A stretch of DNA of 23,574 nt, taken from JANXQE01 sp035651635. Lineage in GTDB: Bacteria; Verrucomicrobiota; Verrucomicrobiia; Limisphaerales; UBA8199. Position 1 is the first letter of the stretch, and the number at the start of each line of letters is the position of its first letter. Under the pieces are notes generated by a model. The model was not told where the DNA came from, made no database searches, and was given only the letters and a program-made list of their open reading frames with translations. This document shows positions 14,765 through 22,781 of this stretch, piece after piece. The stretch is taken from NCBI GenBank assembly GCA_035651635.1, contig DASRFK010000302.1, positions 1 through 23,574 of the forward strand, written 5' to 3'. The position numbers were made by a program, and so were the translations under genes.

Positions 14765-15888
14765 AGTTTCTCGATCCGCCGCAGCATCGCCGGGCGGTTT
14801 GAGTATCGACGACGAAACCCGGCGAGCTTCTGCTGGAAGCCCCCGAGGTCACCGGCCTGTGCGTAGGCGTCGCGCAGTTCCTGCAGTTGGGCAGCCGCCT
14901 GGTCGTAGGCGGAGGCGATTTTTTGATCCATCAGAGGGTCGAGCCCCGGCCATAGGTTAACTGCGTGCTGCATGACCGAGGCCAGATGCTGCCGGCGCAG
15001 TTCTGCGTCGTGTTGTCGCTTGGCCGCTGCCGCTGCGGCCTCCTGCTTTTGTCGCATTTCCCGAGCCTGGATGGCCTTTGCGGCAAAATCGATACACCTC
15101 ATCGCGGGGCTGACCGGAGCCTGCCCTCGTGGATACGTCAGCCGGTTCAATTCGGCCATCACGCCCGACCCGCCACCTTCAGCCACCCGTGTCAGCATGG
15201 CGCGCATTTCGGACACGGAGAGCGTCTCGAGAGCTGCCGCCAAGGGAATGCGGTTCGGGGTACCGGCTTGGGACAGTCGCGCAGCCACAGCGAGCGAATC
15301 AGTATCGAACGGAAAATGCCGGATAAGCGTCTCGAGGGAGGAACTGAGGTGATCGAGTCCGGCCGGGATGGGGGGCATCATTACCCCGCCGTCCTTGGGA
15401 TCCCCCCACTCGTCCGGGTCGAAATCAGCCAGCCATCCCAGAAACAAGGCTCGGTAATCCGCGCGCAATAGCTCCTCACGGATCCCAATGAGTTGGTCGA
15501 TGATGCCGTCGCCGTTTGTTTCCCACCACCCCCCTTCCTCGTTGCGTTCCCAGTACACGATACACCGCTCGCCTATCTCCTTGACGCTCAAAGTGTCCTC
15601 GTACCTTTCGCCTCCTCGCAAATAGGGCTGGAGCACCGCCGGGGCAATCGCGCCCTTTGGAAATGCCAAACCCAGACGCACCGTGCCCCAGTTGGCGATG
15701 TAGAAGTGAGCGTCGTAATACTTGAGCAGGGTGTCCACGCTGCCGCCGAAACTGCCGAAGTGGTAGGAATTTTGCCAGCGGACACGAGACACGTTGGCGC
15801 GACTCGAACAGGCCCGTGCATATCGCAGGCCTTCGTCGGAGATCGGTCCGTCAATGGCCGCGAACTCATAATACTGGTACTCACTCAT
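14761..15888 (-). CDS. Conserved hypothetical protein of 375 residues, first gene of a pair
   Basis: The start MSEYQYYEFAAIDGPISDEG is highly typical of a widespread family of unknown function; I recall it in many phyla with the same first 15 residues. The N-terminal domain (1-110) includes YHFGSFGGSVDTLLKYYDAH and FYIANWGTVRLGLAFPKGAI. The middle (about 115-280) is mixed, and the C-terminal third is a long Ala/Gln/Arg-rich helix (about 280-345; EAAAAAAKRQHDAELRRQHL) that may form a coiled coil. It is translationally coupled to the following gene by a four-base overlap, so the two products probably work together. There is no signal peptide or membrane segment, so it is cytoplasmic. The function is unknown. 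Confidence 0.8.
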   Translation of the reverse strand: MSEYQYYEFAAIDGPISDEGLRYARACSSRANVSRVRWQNSYHFGSFGGSVDTLLKYYDAHFYIANWGTVRLGLAFPKGAIAPAVLQPYLRGGERYEDTLSVKEIGERCIVYWERNEEGGWWETNGDGIIDQLIGIREELLRADYRALFLGWLADFDPDEWGDPKDGGVMMPPIPAGLDHLSSSLETLIRHFPFDTDSLAVAARLSQAGTPNRIPLAAALETLSVSEMRAMLTRVAEGGGSGVMAELNRLTYPRGQAPVSPAMRCIDFAAKAIQAREMRQKQEAAAAAAKRQHDAELRRQHLASVMQHAVNLWPGLDPLMDQKIASAYDQAAAQLQELRDAYAQAGDLGGFQQKLAGFRRRYSNRPAMLRRIEKL

Positions 15889-16189
15889 GACTTCGCTTTT
15901 CTATTAGTCGGAAGGCGCCCTGCGCGCGCCGACTAAGGTGCTTCAAATTCTTTTTCCGCGAAAGCAGCTTCTTCCGGGGTTTGGTGCAAGTCGCCGACCT
16001 TACGGCGACCAGGTCTGAAATACTGAGTGTCGGGCCCGATCCTACAAACGTCACCACCCTTCGTCTTCCCACATCGTCTGGCCCCGGAGTGGCCTCGTTT
16101 ACGTCCTTGAAATCCCCGTTCAACAACCGCCCTGCATCCGACTTGACGGTTGCTATGTAATCCCGGAACTTATTTAACCCACCTCCCAC
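15881..16189 (-). CDS. Doubtful 102-codon reading frame
   Basis: A GTG-started frame of 102 codons overlaps the following gene's start by eight bases. The N-terminal half is protein-like (NKFRDYIATVKSDAGRLLNG), but the rest is Arg/Lys-rich and ends in RLIEKRSHE without a domain. An AGGTGGG sequence lies at the start itself. I cannot decide between a real small gene and leader DNA of the 375-residue gene. Confidence 0.22.
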   Translation of the reverse strand: MGGGLNKFRDYIATVKSDAGRLLNGDFKDVNEATPGPDDVGRRRVVTFVGSGPTLSISDLVAVRSATCTKPRKKLLSRKKNLKHLSRRAQGAFRLIEKRSHE

Positions 16190-16207
16190 AGGCTCGCACT
16201 ATAATGA

Positions 16208-16294
16208 GCTAACGATGTGGAACAATAAAACAGCGCAGGTGTCAGGAATCGGCCCCGTCAGCCTGTCAAAGCAAGCCCAGTTTCCTGGATTTGA
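16208..16294 (+). repeat. 87-bp repeat, copy A, with 32-residue mini-ORF
   Basis: Aligned without gaps to 22021-22107, 71 of 87 bases match. The core GTCAGCCTGTCAAAGCAA is identical. Each copy has an ATG after GCTAACG: here at 16215, giving MWNNKTAQVSGIGPVSLSKQ and on to FPGFE, stop at 16311-16313. Copy B lies directly upstream of the VapBC-like genes. Here no such genes follow. It may be a remnant leader of a lost toxin-antitoxin locus or a small conserved peptide gene. Confidence 0.75.
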
Positions 16295-16359
16295 ATTGTG
16301 CGGATTCCGATGAAAACCTGACTTCAATGGCCAAACAAGAGCGATACTGCCGAGGTGGA

Positions 16360-16407
16360 TGGTGGAGCCGAGGGGGTTCGAACCCCTGACCTCCTGAATG
16401 CCATTCA
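16360..16407 (-). other. 3' fragment of tRNA-Ala (GGC), probable attachment site
   Basis: On the minus strand this reads from the anticodon arm (TGAATGGCATTCAGGAGGTC) through a perfect T-arm AGGGGTTCGAACCCCCT and the acceptor end CGGCTCCACCA with encoded CCA. This matches the 3' half of tRNA-Ala with anticodon GGC. The 5' half (D-arm and GGGGCCG acceptor strand) is absent: the sequence beyond 16408 does not fit. A 3' tRNA fragment is the usual scar of a tRNA-targeting integrase, so it likely marks one end of an integrated or formerly integrated element. Confidence 0.7.
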
Positions 16408-16767
16408 CGGGGTCATGCCCACCTATATGGCAGTTCTTTTATGAAGATTGCTCGGTGGCGTATACCAAATGGTCATTATAGGGTGATAAGTTTATCGGGT
16501 TGAATTGCAGGTTCACCCCCGAGTGGACGCGCCACAAAGTCCCTGATTACAAGTTTCTATTTCCTCTGGAGCGTAGTGGCCGGGGCGAAATACGGCGCCA
16601 GACTCCGCGGATGTTCGGGAGTGCTTTCCCGAGCGCGATTCCGTGGCGGAGCACCCGCAGGTGATGTGTCGGGGACGGCCGAAAGCGCTTGCAGCAATGA
16701 TAGGACGAGGCCCCGAAACTAACGAAGATTTTCCGGAGAAATGAATGATTCATAGGCCAAAGATGAC
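16408..16767. other. Intergenic, no confident gene
   Basis: 360 bp without a supported gene between the tRNA fragment and the GH8 remnant. It contains a short perfect palindrome ATGAATGATTCAT at 16741-16753, 15 bp after the GH8 stop. The longest frame (minus strand, through 16547-16867) overlaps the GH8 remnant and has an unusual Arg/His/Pro-rich composition, so I do not accept it. Confidence 0.4.
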
Positions 16768-17250
16768 TTACCAAATCCGGAATTTCCCGCCGCAGTGCAG
16801 CAAAGCCATCATGTAGAGGAGTCCCTCGTAATAACGCTCCGATCCATCCGGGGTGGGCGTATTCCAAAGTTCTTCCACATACCGCTTCCAGCGCGGGTTG
16901 TTGGCTGCAAGGCTGGCAACCGCATTCACTGCCACCAGTCCTTGCGCGTGGCGGTTCTCCAGTTGTTGCCCTTCGAGGGTAAATACACAGCCGCAGTTCG
17001 TTCCTTTCGATTCGAAGAAGGCCTGCAGCTTGTCACTCAGTTCACGCTGGCGTGGATCCTTGCCCCACCAGGACCAGTCCACTGACCAGTTGCCTGCAGT
17101 GCGGAACGCATCGTAGCTGAAATTGGTGCCATAGTTCCCCGAACGCGGGACGAGTGACCCGTCGAAATTGGCGTAACACGAAATTCTGGTTTTCATAACG
17201 TGTACCCGAGGGGCCCTTCCATGCGCAGGAATTCCCTGCTCTCTCGCCAC
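16768..17250 (-). pseudogene. Glycoside hydrolase family 8 gene, C-terminal remnant
   Basis: Only the last ~140 residues of a GH8 enzyme (xylan oligosaccharide or beta-glucan hydrolase) remain. Family features are YANFDGSLVP, then NFSYDAFRTAGNWSVDWSWW, QGLVAVNAVASLA, VEELWNTPTPDG and the ending YYEGLLYMMALLHCGGKFRI. The N-terminal barrel half, including the general-acid Glu region, is missing; the sequence starts immediately after the esterase stop at 17251. The first 18 codons (MAREQGIPAHGRAPRVHV) do not match the family. It is therefore 5'-truncated by a deletion and not functional. It lies in the same orientation as the esterase, consistent with an original xylan-degrading operon. Confidence 0.8.
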
Positions 17251-18924
17251 CTATTGAGGAAGGATCTCGATCGCGCAGATTTGAGGGTTCTCGACCTTGG
17301 GAGTAAAGGTAATCTTGAACTTTCCATCGGTAACTTCGGCAGGGACCGCCTCAATGTACGCCTTCAACGGACCGCCCGCCTTCACCCAAACGTCAAAATC
17401 CTTAAACTCCTTGCCTTGGACGTTGAAGGAGAATACGCGCTGACCCGGCCCGGTGATGCCGTCGAACGTTTCCGCAAAGTGCAGTTTCACCAAGTATTTT
17501 CCATTCGGCACCGGCCAGGAAAAGGAGTCCATGCTGTAGTGTTCGGCTCGGTAGAGATCCGGGCTCTTCGTGCTGGCAATCTGAATGTCAGGCCGTTCGA
17601 TGGTCTGGCCGCCTTCAAAGCCTTGGTCGGCCAGCCAGACATTGCCCTCCGCGTCCTTCACGGGCTCGGATTTGCCGGCCTTGATGCGAACTATCCCGGG
17701 GGCAGAGGCGGTGACTGACGCGGGCGACGCTGCCGCAGGAGCCGCGGCCGCTTGCAGCGCCGCCGCAATCTTCATGGGATCTTCCTGAAACAGTAATTGC
17801 CCAAATTGGTGTAGGCTCCGCCGCCAGGTGAGGAATTCGTGAGCTGTGTCCGGCGACACATATCCCATGTTCTTGATGCCGGCCTTGTGGAGGGCTTCGT
17901 GGTTGGAAAGGATGTTCGTCGGATTTTCCCGGCTGCCGCAACTGCAGAATACGAATTTGACCTTCTCCTTGAAACCTGGGGTGTTCTCAACGTCTATGGG
18001 GGTAATGACGCCTCCGCTAAAGAGGCCGATGTGCGAGAATTTATCCAGATTCTTCAAGGTGATGATCTTGGTCTCCATGCCGCCCATGGAGAGGCCAGCC
18101 ATAGCACGATTCGGCTGATCGGAGAGGGTGCGGAAGTTGGCATCGACATACGGGATGAGTTCGTTCATGAGAACTGCCTCAAATGCAGCTGCGGCCCCGG
18201 TGAAGGGGTTCGTGCCGGGAGTGCGCCGGGCGCCCGGCCCGGGTCCTTCATTGGTCAGGCCGTACGTCATAACAATGAGGAAGGGCTTCGCCTTCCCTTC
18301 AGCGAGCAGGTTGTCCAGGATTAGGTTGGCTCGGCCCTGGTTCCACCAGGCATATTCATTCTCGCCCCAACCATGCTGCAGGTAAAGCACCGGGTAGCGC
18401 TTCGTCGTGTCCTTTTCGTAATCGGGCGGAGTATAAACGTAAGCGACGCGCGCGACGATGCTGTTGGTGAACTTCGAAGGGAAAAGTATCTGCTGGACTC
18501 GACCGTGCGGAACATCCTTCAAAGCGTAGAAGTCCTGGTCATGCGCGGGGATCTCGATGCCGCTCTCCCAACGGGTCGACCCGTAGAAATTCAAGGCGCC
18601 TGGGTCGTTAAATGTTCCACCATCCACCGTGAGATGATAGTAGTGGAAGCCCTCATCCAGCGGCCGGGCTGTAGTGCCCATCCAGGAGCCATCTTCGGCT
18701 TTCGCGAGAGGCGTGCCCCCACGTCCGCCCAAGCCAACGCTGACACTTTGGGCCTGGGGCGCGACGATCCGGAATCGCGCGAAATGTTGGGAGTTGACCT
18801 GCGGGTATTGTTGACCGGGCTGGTTCAAACTCGAGGGCTTGAAATCCTCCGCCACCGGTTGGTTTGTCTGGGCCAGAGCGGAAACACTGGCCAAAAGTGC
18901 GACACCGAGAAGTGCAGTTTTCAT
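17251..18924 (-). CDS. Secreted CE1-type esterase (feruloyl/acetyl-xylan esterase-like) with malectin domain
   Basis: The enzyme probably removes feruloyl or acetyl groups from plant xylan outside the cytoplasm. ATG at 18924 gives the signal peptide MKTALLGVALLASVSALAQ. Residues 45-105 form an N-terminal Ig-like E-set domain. The alpha/beta-hydrolase (about 140-385) has YLQHGWGENEYAWW (oxyanion region), the nucleophile S279 in AGLSMGG and the catalytic H362 in PDTAHEFLTWR. The acid residue I cannot assign safely (CGSREN near 329-334). An Ala/Pro/Ser linker (390-412) leads to a C-terminal malectin-like carbohydrate-binding domain (417-557; YSMDSFSWPVPNGKYLVKLH then FAETFDG). Total 557 residues. 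It is followed directly by the GH8 remnant and preceded by the GH95 block. No ribosome site is obvious. Confidence 0.88.
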   Translation of the reverse strand: MKTALLGVALLASVSALAQTNQPVAEDFKPSSLNQPGQQYPQVNSQHFARFRIVAPQAQSVSVGLGGRGGTPLAKAEDGSWMGTTARPLDEGFHYYHLTVDGGTFNDPGALNFYGSTRWESGIEIPAHDQDFYALKDVPHGRVQQILFPSKFTNSIVARVAYVYTPPDYEKDTTKRYPVLYLQHGWGENEYAWWNQGRANLILDNLLAEGKAKPFLIVMTYGLTNEGPGPGARRTPGTNPFTGAAAAFEAVLMNELIPYVDANFRTLSDQPNRAMAGLSMGGMETKIITLKNLDKFSHIGLFSGGVITPIDVENTPGFKEKVKFVFCSCGSRENPTNILSNHEALHKAGIKNMGYVSPDTAHEFLTWRRSLHQFGQLLFQEDPMKIAAALQAAAAPAAASPASVTASAPGIVRIKAGKSEPVKDAEGNVWLADQGFEGGQTIERPDIQIASTKSPDLYRAEHYSMDSFSWPVPNGKYLVKLHFAETFDGITGPGQRVFSFNVQGKEFKDFDVWVKAGGPLKAYIEAVPAEVTDGKFKITFTPKVENPQICAIEILPQ

Positions 18925-19023
18925 AAATCGACAGGTTGGGTCTGACAACATTCGTTAGTCTTTAAGATCACTTCCGCCAAACCAAGCATTTTGGACATCA
19001 TATCCGCAGAAGAAATAACCAGA

Positions 19024-19450
19024 TCAAGCTAAGCCACTATCCCACGCGAGCTGGCTAAGCATAGCGAGTTTCAGATCAATTTCCACCGGCTTGCCTTCGG
19101 GCAGGTGCAGGCCGCAACGGACGGCAGCGGGTTTGGGTTTTGTCGAAAGGATGCCGGAACTCGCGGAGATGCTCTCAATCCCGTATCGCGCGATCAAAAT
19201 GACCTCCTGCGTGCGGAACGAAGTGATCTTCAGGTGCACGAACCGGGCGTCCATGTCCCAGGCCAGTTTGTCAATGCGCGCGAACGTGCGAGCGAGCATC
19301 CCCTCGATGGATCCCTTAGGCAACGTGGGTGGAATTGCGGGAAGCACCTCAATGATGCCGGGGTGGGCTTGCTGGGAGCGACAGGAAATCAACAGAGCTT
19401 GCCAGGCCGGCCGCGATGGTGCCCTTCTTAATGAAGTCTCTACGTCTCAT
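19024..19450 (-). pseudogene. Tat-exported glycosidase gene with internal deletion
   Basis: ATG at 19450 starts MRRRDFIKKGTIAAGLASSV, a classic twin-arginine signal (RRRDFIKKG). After 33 codons this frame stops. Another frame then carries IIEVLPAIPPTLPKGSIEGM, LARTFARIDKLAWDMDARFV and GLHLPEGKPVEIDLKLAM, the C-terminal beta-domain of a GH95-like large glycosidase. Several hundred codons of catalytic domain are missing between them, and the join is out of frame. The gene follows the GH95 stop by two bases with GAGGTAAGG as ribosome site, so the original was the next gene of that operon. Confidence 0.72.
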
Positions 19451-19452
19451 CC

Positions 19453-21831
19453 TTACCTCGTCTCGTCTATGCGATAGGTTTCACCCTCCGTCATTTTGAC
19501 GGCTTTCGTAGTCGAGCCGTATCGCAGTTTTACGGAACCTCCATGCAGCGAGTGGATCAGCCCGTCGGTTAGCTTTCCATCACGCCAAGTGATATCGGCT
19601 TCGTAACCGCCGCGCGCGCGCAATCCCTTCACAGAGCCGGAGCGCCACCCTGGAGGCAGGGCCGGAAGGAGTGAGATTTCGCCGGCATGGCTCTGCAAAA
19701 GGGCTTCCGCGATAGCCGCAGTCAGGCCGAAATTTGCATCGGACTGATTGTTCCCTCGATTGTGCAAATTGTCGGCCAACGATCTCCTCATTAGCGCGCC
19801 GATCCATTGCTCTACTTTTTCGCCGCGCGCTAAACGAGCCCAGACGGCGGTATCCCACGCGGTGGTCCAGCCTCCGCGCGGCTGGCGCGTTTCCATCCAC
19901 TTGTTAATCGCAACGGCGAGCTCAGGGTCCCCGCGTAGCGTGATCGTGCTGCCAGGAAAGATTGGGAAGTTAGGCGAGACGTTATGCCCCTCAGGTCCTG
20001 GTGGCCAGTCCTCGATCCACTCCTGCAAGAATCCGCGCCTGTTAATCCGGTAAGGTGGAAGCTTCGGCAGCGCAGCGGCGAGACGGGCTCTAAAATCCTC
20101 GTCAATTCCAAGAATCCGCCCGGCCTCAATGCAATGCGAAAATAACTCCCGGATGAGCGCTAGGTCCAGCGTTGGCCCGGGTGACAACGAAGCAGTGCCT
20201 CCCTCCTTGTCCTGGTAGGTGTGTTCAGGCGAGATGGAGAATGGTGTGACCCACCAATGATGCTTGGGATCCTCGACCAACAGTTCGAGCAGGAATTGGG
20301 CGGCGCCGCGCATTACCGGGTAATTCTCGCGCAGGAAGCTCTCGCTGCCATTGAACGCGTAATGTTCCCACAGATGCTGGCACAGCCACGCGCCGCCGAC
20401 CGGCCACATGCCGTATTTTGCGGCATCGACCGGGGCCGTGCCACGCCAGAGGTCGGTGTTGTGATGAAGCGTCCACCCGCCGCAGTTGTAGTACGTCCTG
20501 GCCGTCTTCGCTCCGGTCTCAGAAAGGTCTTTGATCAAGCCGACCAGTGGCGGCGTGCATTCGGGCAAATTGCATACCTCGGCGGGCCAGTAGTTCATTT
20601 CCAGGTTGATGTTGACCGTGTATTTGCTGCCCCATGGTGGCATGATGGCTTCATCCCAAATGCCCTGCAGGTTTGCGGGCTGACCACCGGCGCGGCTGCT
20701 GGACACCAGAAGGTAGCGGCCGAATTGAAAAGCGAGCGCCTCAAGATTCGGATCCCTGCCACCTGCCCGAACAGCTTTCAAACGGTCATCGGTCGGTTTC
20801 TCGTTTAGCGACGCGTCGCCGAGCTGCAAATGCACCCGGCCCATCAGACGGTGGAAATCTTCCACATGCCGGCGCCGGAGAGTGGCGAAATCCTTGTCAG
20901 CGACGGCCTCCAGAGCGCGCTTGCAACGCGCTGCGGGGTCGGCGCTAATATCATGGTAATTTGCATAACTGGTGGCCAATGCCAGTACCAAAGTGACAGC
21001 ATCGGCATTGTGGATGCTGTAAGTGTTGGAATTGGATTCCGATACGCCGCCTTCATGACGGACCACCAGCCTCGCTTGATAACGCAGACCTTGGCCTGCA
21101 GTTCGCGCGATTAGACCTGCCATGCCCATTGGCCGCGCTGAAAAGGGTCCCTGCCAGGTGCCGATCGCGCTCATGCCTTCGCCAGATTCGGCCACCTTGT
21201 TGGTAACCTGATAGGGACCGCGAAATTGGGCAGCTAAAGATATTCGGCCGGGTTGATCAGCGGCGATGCGCACGATCAGAACGCGGTCAGGCCAGGATAC
21301 GAACGCCTCGCGCGTGATGAGGGCATCGCCCGAACGATAACTGACTTTGGCAATGCCGGTTTCCATGTCCAACTCGCGATGGTACTCGGTATAGTTTGTC
21401 GTCCCAAAAGATAAGAGCAGGTCGCCCAGGGGCTGGTATGCCTCCTGGGCTTTCGGGATGCCGTAGAAGTGTGCGTTGGCCATTTTTTCTGCTTCCTGGA
21501 ACTTTTCCGCGAAAACCAAGTCCCTGATCTTGGCGAAATATTGGAAGGCATCGGGGTCGTCGTAGTCATGGGGACGGCCGGACCAGAAACTCGACTCGTT
21601 AAGAGCAAGGCGTTCTTGCGGGACACCGCCAAAGACCATGGCGCCAATCATGCCGTTGCCCAATGGCATTGCCTGAAGCCAGTTGGTTGCCGGCTGACGA
21701 TACCAGAGTACCATGTCGGGACCGGTTGAATCCACAGCGAGGCTGCGTGGCCCCGACAAGGCAAACATCGTGGTTGCGAGCAGTCCTTGGCTCACGAACT
21801 TCCGTACCATTTGAGAGTCGCGGTGGTGCAT
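19453..21831 (-). CDS. GH95 alpha-L-fucosidase-type glycoside hydrolase, secreted
   Basis: The enzyme likely removes alpha-1,2-linked L-fucose (or L-galactose) from plant or algal polysaccharides by inversion. I start at ATG 21831, before a signal peptide (VSQGLLATTMFALSGPRSLA); ATG 21810 is possible and the frame is open to 21906. The N-terminal beta domain has LWYRQPATNWLQAMPLGNGM then IGAMVFGGVPQERLALNESS (about 41-80), the GH95 hallmark. The (alpha/alpha)6 domain has VNINLEMNYWPAEVCNLPEC (N407 and N409), TLHHNTDLWRGTAPVD, and SPEHTY with the probable general acid E536. The C-terminal part LPALPPGWRSGSVKGLRARGG closes the fold. The region usually HRHxSHLxxLxPG reads HNVSPNFPIFPG here, so it may be a distinct subfamily. 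792 residues, normal length. The Tat-glycosidase pseudogene follows after 2 bp. Confidence 0.9.
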   Translation of the reverse strand: MHHRDSQMVRKFVSQGLLATTMFALSGPRSLAVDSTGPDMVLWYRQPATNWLQAMPLGNGMIGAMVFGGVPQERLALNESSFWSGRPHDYDDPDAFQYFAKIRDLVFAEKFQEAEKMANAHFYGIPKAQEAYQPLGDLLLSFGTTNYTEYHRELDMETGIAKVSYRSGDALITREAFVSWPDRVLIVRIAADQPGRISLAAQFRGPYQVTNKVAESGEGMSAIGTWQGPFSARPMGMAGLIARTAGQGLRYQARLVVRHEGGVSESNSNTYSIHNADAVTLVLALATSYANYHDISADPAARCKRALEAVADKDFATLRRRHVEDFHRLMGRVHLQLGDASLNEKPTDDRLKAVRAGGRDPNLEALAFQFGRYLLVSSSRAGGQPANLQGIWDEAIMPPWGSKYTVNINLEMNYWPAEVCNLPECTPPLVGLIKDLSETGAKTARTYYNCGGWTLHHNTDLWRGTAPVDAAKYGMWPVGGAWLCQHLWEHYAFNGSESFLRENYPVMRGAAQFLLELLVEDPKHHWWVTPFSISPEHTYQDKEGGTASLSPGPTLDLALIRELFSHCIEAGRILGIDEDFRARLAAALPKLPPYRINRRGFLQEWIEDWPPGPEGHNVSPNFPIFPGSTITLRGDPELAVAINKWMETRQPRGGWTTAWDTAVWARLARGEKVEQWIGALMRRSLADNLHNRGNNQSDANFGLTAAIAEALLQSHAGEISLLPALPPGWRSGSVKGLRARGGYEADITWRDGKLTDGLIHSLHGGSVKLRYGSTTKAVKMTEGETYRIDETR

Positions 21832-22020
21832 ATTCGCATGACGCTCGCACTCGCCATTTAGCAGGTTGATGTAGCCTGTTTTCGCACCCGGGCTCGAACG
21901 CGTCATCGGCGTTGCGGTCCCGCGCGATGAATTGGCAGCGGACCAGGCTGGATGACTCTAATACCTTTTGTCAGTTGCCATTCACATACTTACTTCCATC
22001 GAACCGCAAATTTTGGACAA

Positions 22021-22107
22021 GCTAACGATGCGAAAATATAAAATAGAGCAAGTGGCCGGAATCGGCATAGTCAGCCTGTCAAAGCAAACCCCCTTTCCTG
22101 GGTTTGA
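22021..22107 (+). repeat. 87-bp repeat, copy B, with 29-residue mini-ORF
   Basis: 82% identical to 16208-16294, same orientation. The ATG at 22028 gives MRKYKIEQVAGIGIVSLSKQ and on to TPFPGFDSG, stop at 22115-22117, overlapping the antitoxin start. Both copies preserve GIG, VSLSKQ and FPGF in the peptide. The proximity to the VapBC genes suggests a leader or a remnant upstream gene. Confidence 0.72.
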
Positions 22108-22319
22108 CTCGGGCTGAACTGATGCAGGTCGAAAAGCGAGTGAAAGCCCTGGAGAAGACCATCCCTCGTCTCGTGGGGTCGAAACCCATGGTTGAACGGA
22201 AGTGGTACCGCACTCAAGCTGGTCATTTCTCCCGCGATCCGGTCTTTGACGAGATCGTCAGGCTCGGCCGCAATTACAGGAAATCACTTCGACCTCGTAG
22301 CTATTCGAAACGGCCGTGA
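22104..22319 (+). CDS. VapB-like antitoxin
   Basis: The 71-residue product starts at TTG 22104 or, more conventionally, ATG 22122 (MQVEKRVKALEKTI). DPVFDEIVRLGRNYRKSLRP near the end is a tail I have seen in short antitoxins located before PIN toxins. The stop overlaps the toxin's GTG (GTGA), indicating coupling. The N-terminal part is helical and basic, with no clear DNA-binding fold. It should neutralise the PIN protein and perhaps repress the operon. Confidence 0.7.
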   Translation: MTRAELMQVEKRVKALEKTIPRLVGSKPMVERKWYRTQAGHFSRDPVFDEIVRLGRNYRKSLRPRSYSKRP

Positions 22320-22738
22320 TCATTCTCGATACGGACGTGCTCAGCGTCGTGCAGCGCGGCGACAGCCCCGAGTATGAGCGATTGGCAGAGCGGCTTGACA
22401 CAGCGGATGAGGAAGTCGCGGTGACCATAATCAGCGTCGAGGAGCAGATGCGGGGGTGTCTTGCTTTTATAGCCCGGGCCAAGTCCTCGTTCCAGTTGGT
22501 GAAGGCCTACGGAAAGTTGCACGAACTTCTCCACGACTTCACTTCGCGCCCGGTCATTGATTTTGATGAAACATGTGCCGCCAAATTTGACTTGCTGGTT
22601 CATGCCAAGATTCGCGTCGCCACCATGGACCTCAAGATCACCGCTACTGCGATCTCCCACGATGCTCTCCTGCTGTCGCGTAACCTGGCGGATTTCCGCA
22701 GAGTCGAGGGCCTTCGTGTAGAGGATTGGACGCTGTAA
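22316..22738 (+). CDS. PIN-domain toxin, VapC-like
   Basis: The 140-residue product is a PIN-domain ribonuclease. Acidic residues expected to bind Mg2+ are D5 and D7 (IILDTDVLS), E42/E43 (SVEEQMRG), D105 (ATMDLKI) and D126 (NLADFRRV). The AxxxHD..LLLSRN...F arrangement (ATAISHDALLLSRNLADF) is typical for VapC toxins that cleave tRNA or rRNA. GTG start overlapping the antitoxin stop. All active-site residues are present, so it is probably active. The stop codon TAA at 22736 is also the first base of the 46-bp repeat shared with 14076-14121. Confidence 0.88.
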   Translation: MIILDTDVLSVVQRGDSPEYERLAERLDTADEEVAVTIISVEEQMRGCLAFIARAKSSFQLVKAYGKLHELLHDFTSRPVIDFDETCAAKFDLLVHAKIRVATMDLKITATAISHDALLLSRNLADFRRVEGLRVEDWTL

Positions 22739-22781
22739 GAGCCCCTACGCGCCTATGATCCCTTCGAGGGCTGTGCGTTGG
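22736..22781. repeat. 46-bp copy of 14076-14121
   Basis: All 46 bases match. It encodes (minus strand) the last residues QRTALEGIIGA of the frameshifted hypothetical, here without the rest of that gene. It is followed without a gap by the second copy of the broken toxin-antitoxin pair. Confidence 0.9.

Noticed and set aside
16360..16407. tmRNA 3' end
   Set aside because: The TTCGAA arm and CTCCACCA end could fit tmRNA, but the preceding anticodon-arm sequence with GGC matches tRNA-Ala much better.
16199..16408. Small minus-strand protein containing QEVRGSNPLGST
   Set aside because: That peptide is a known false translation of tRNA 3' ends; here it is produced by the tRNA-Ala fragment.
16547..16867. 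Minus-strand 106-codon frame
   Set aside because: It overlaps the GH8 remnant in another frame and has an Arg/His/Pro-rich composition without a domain.
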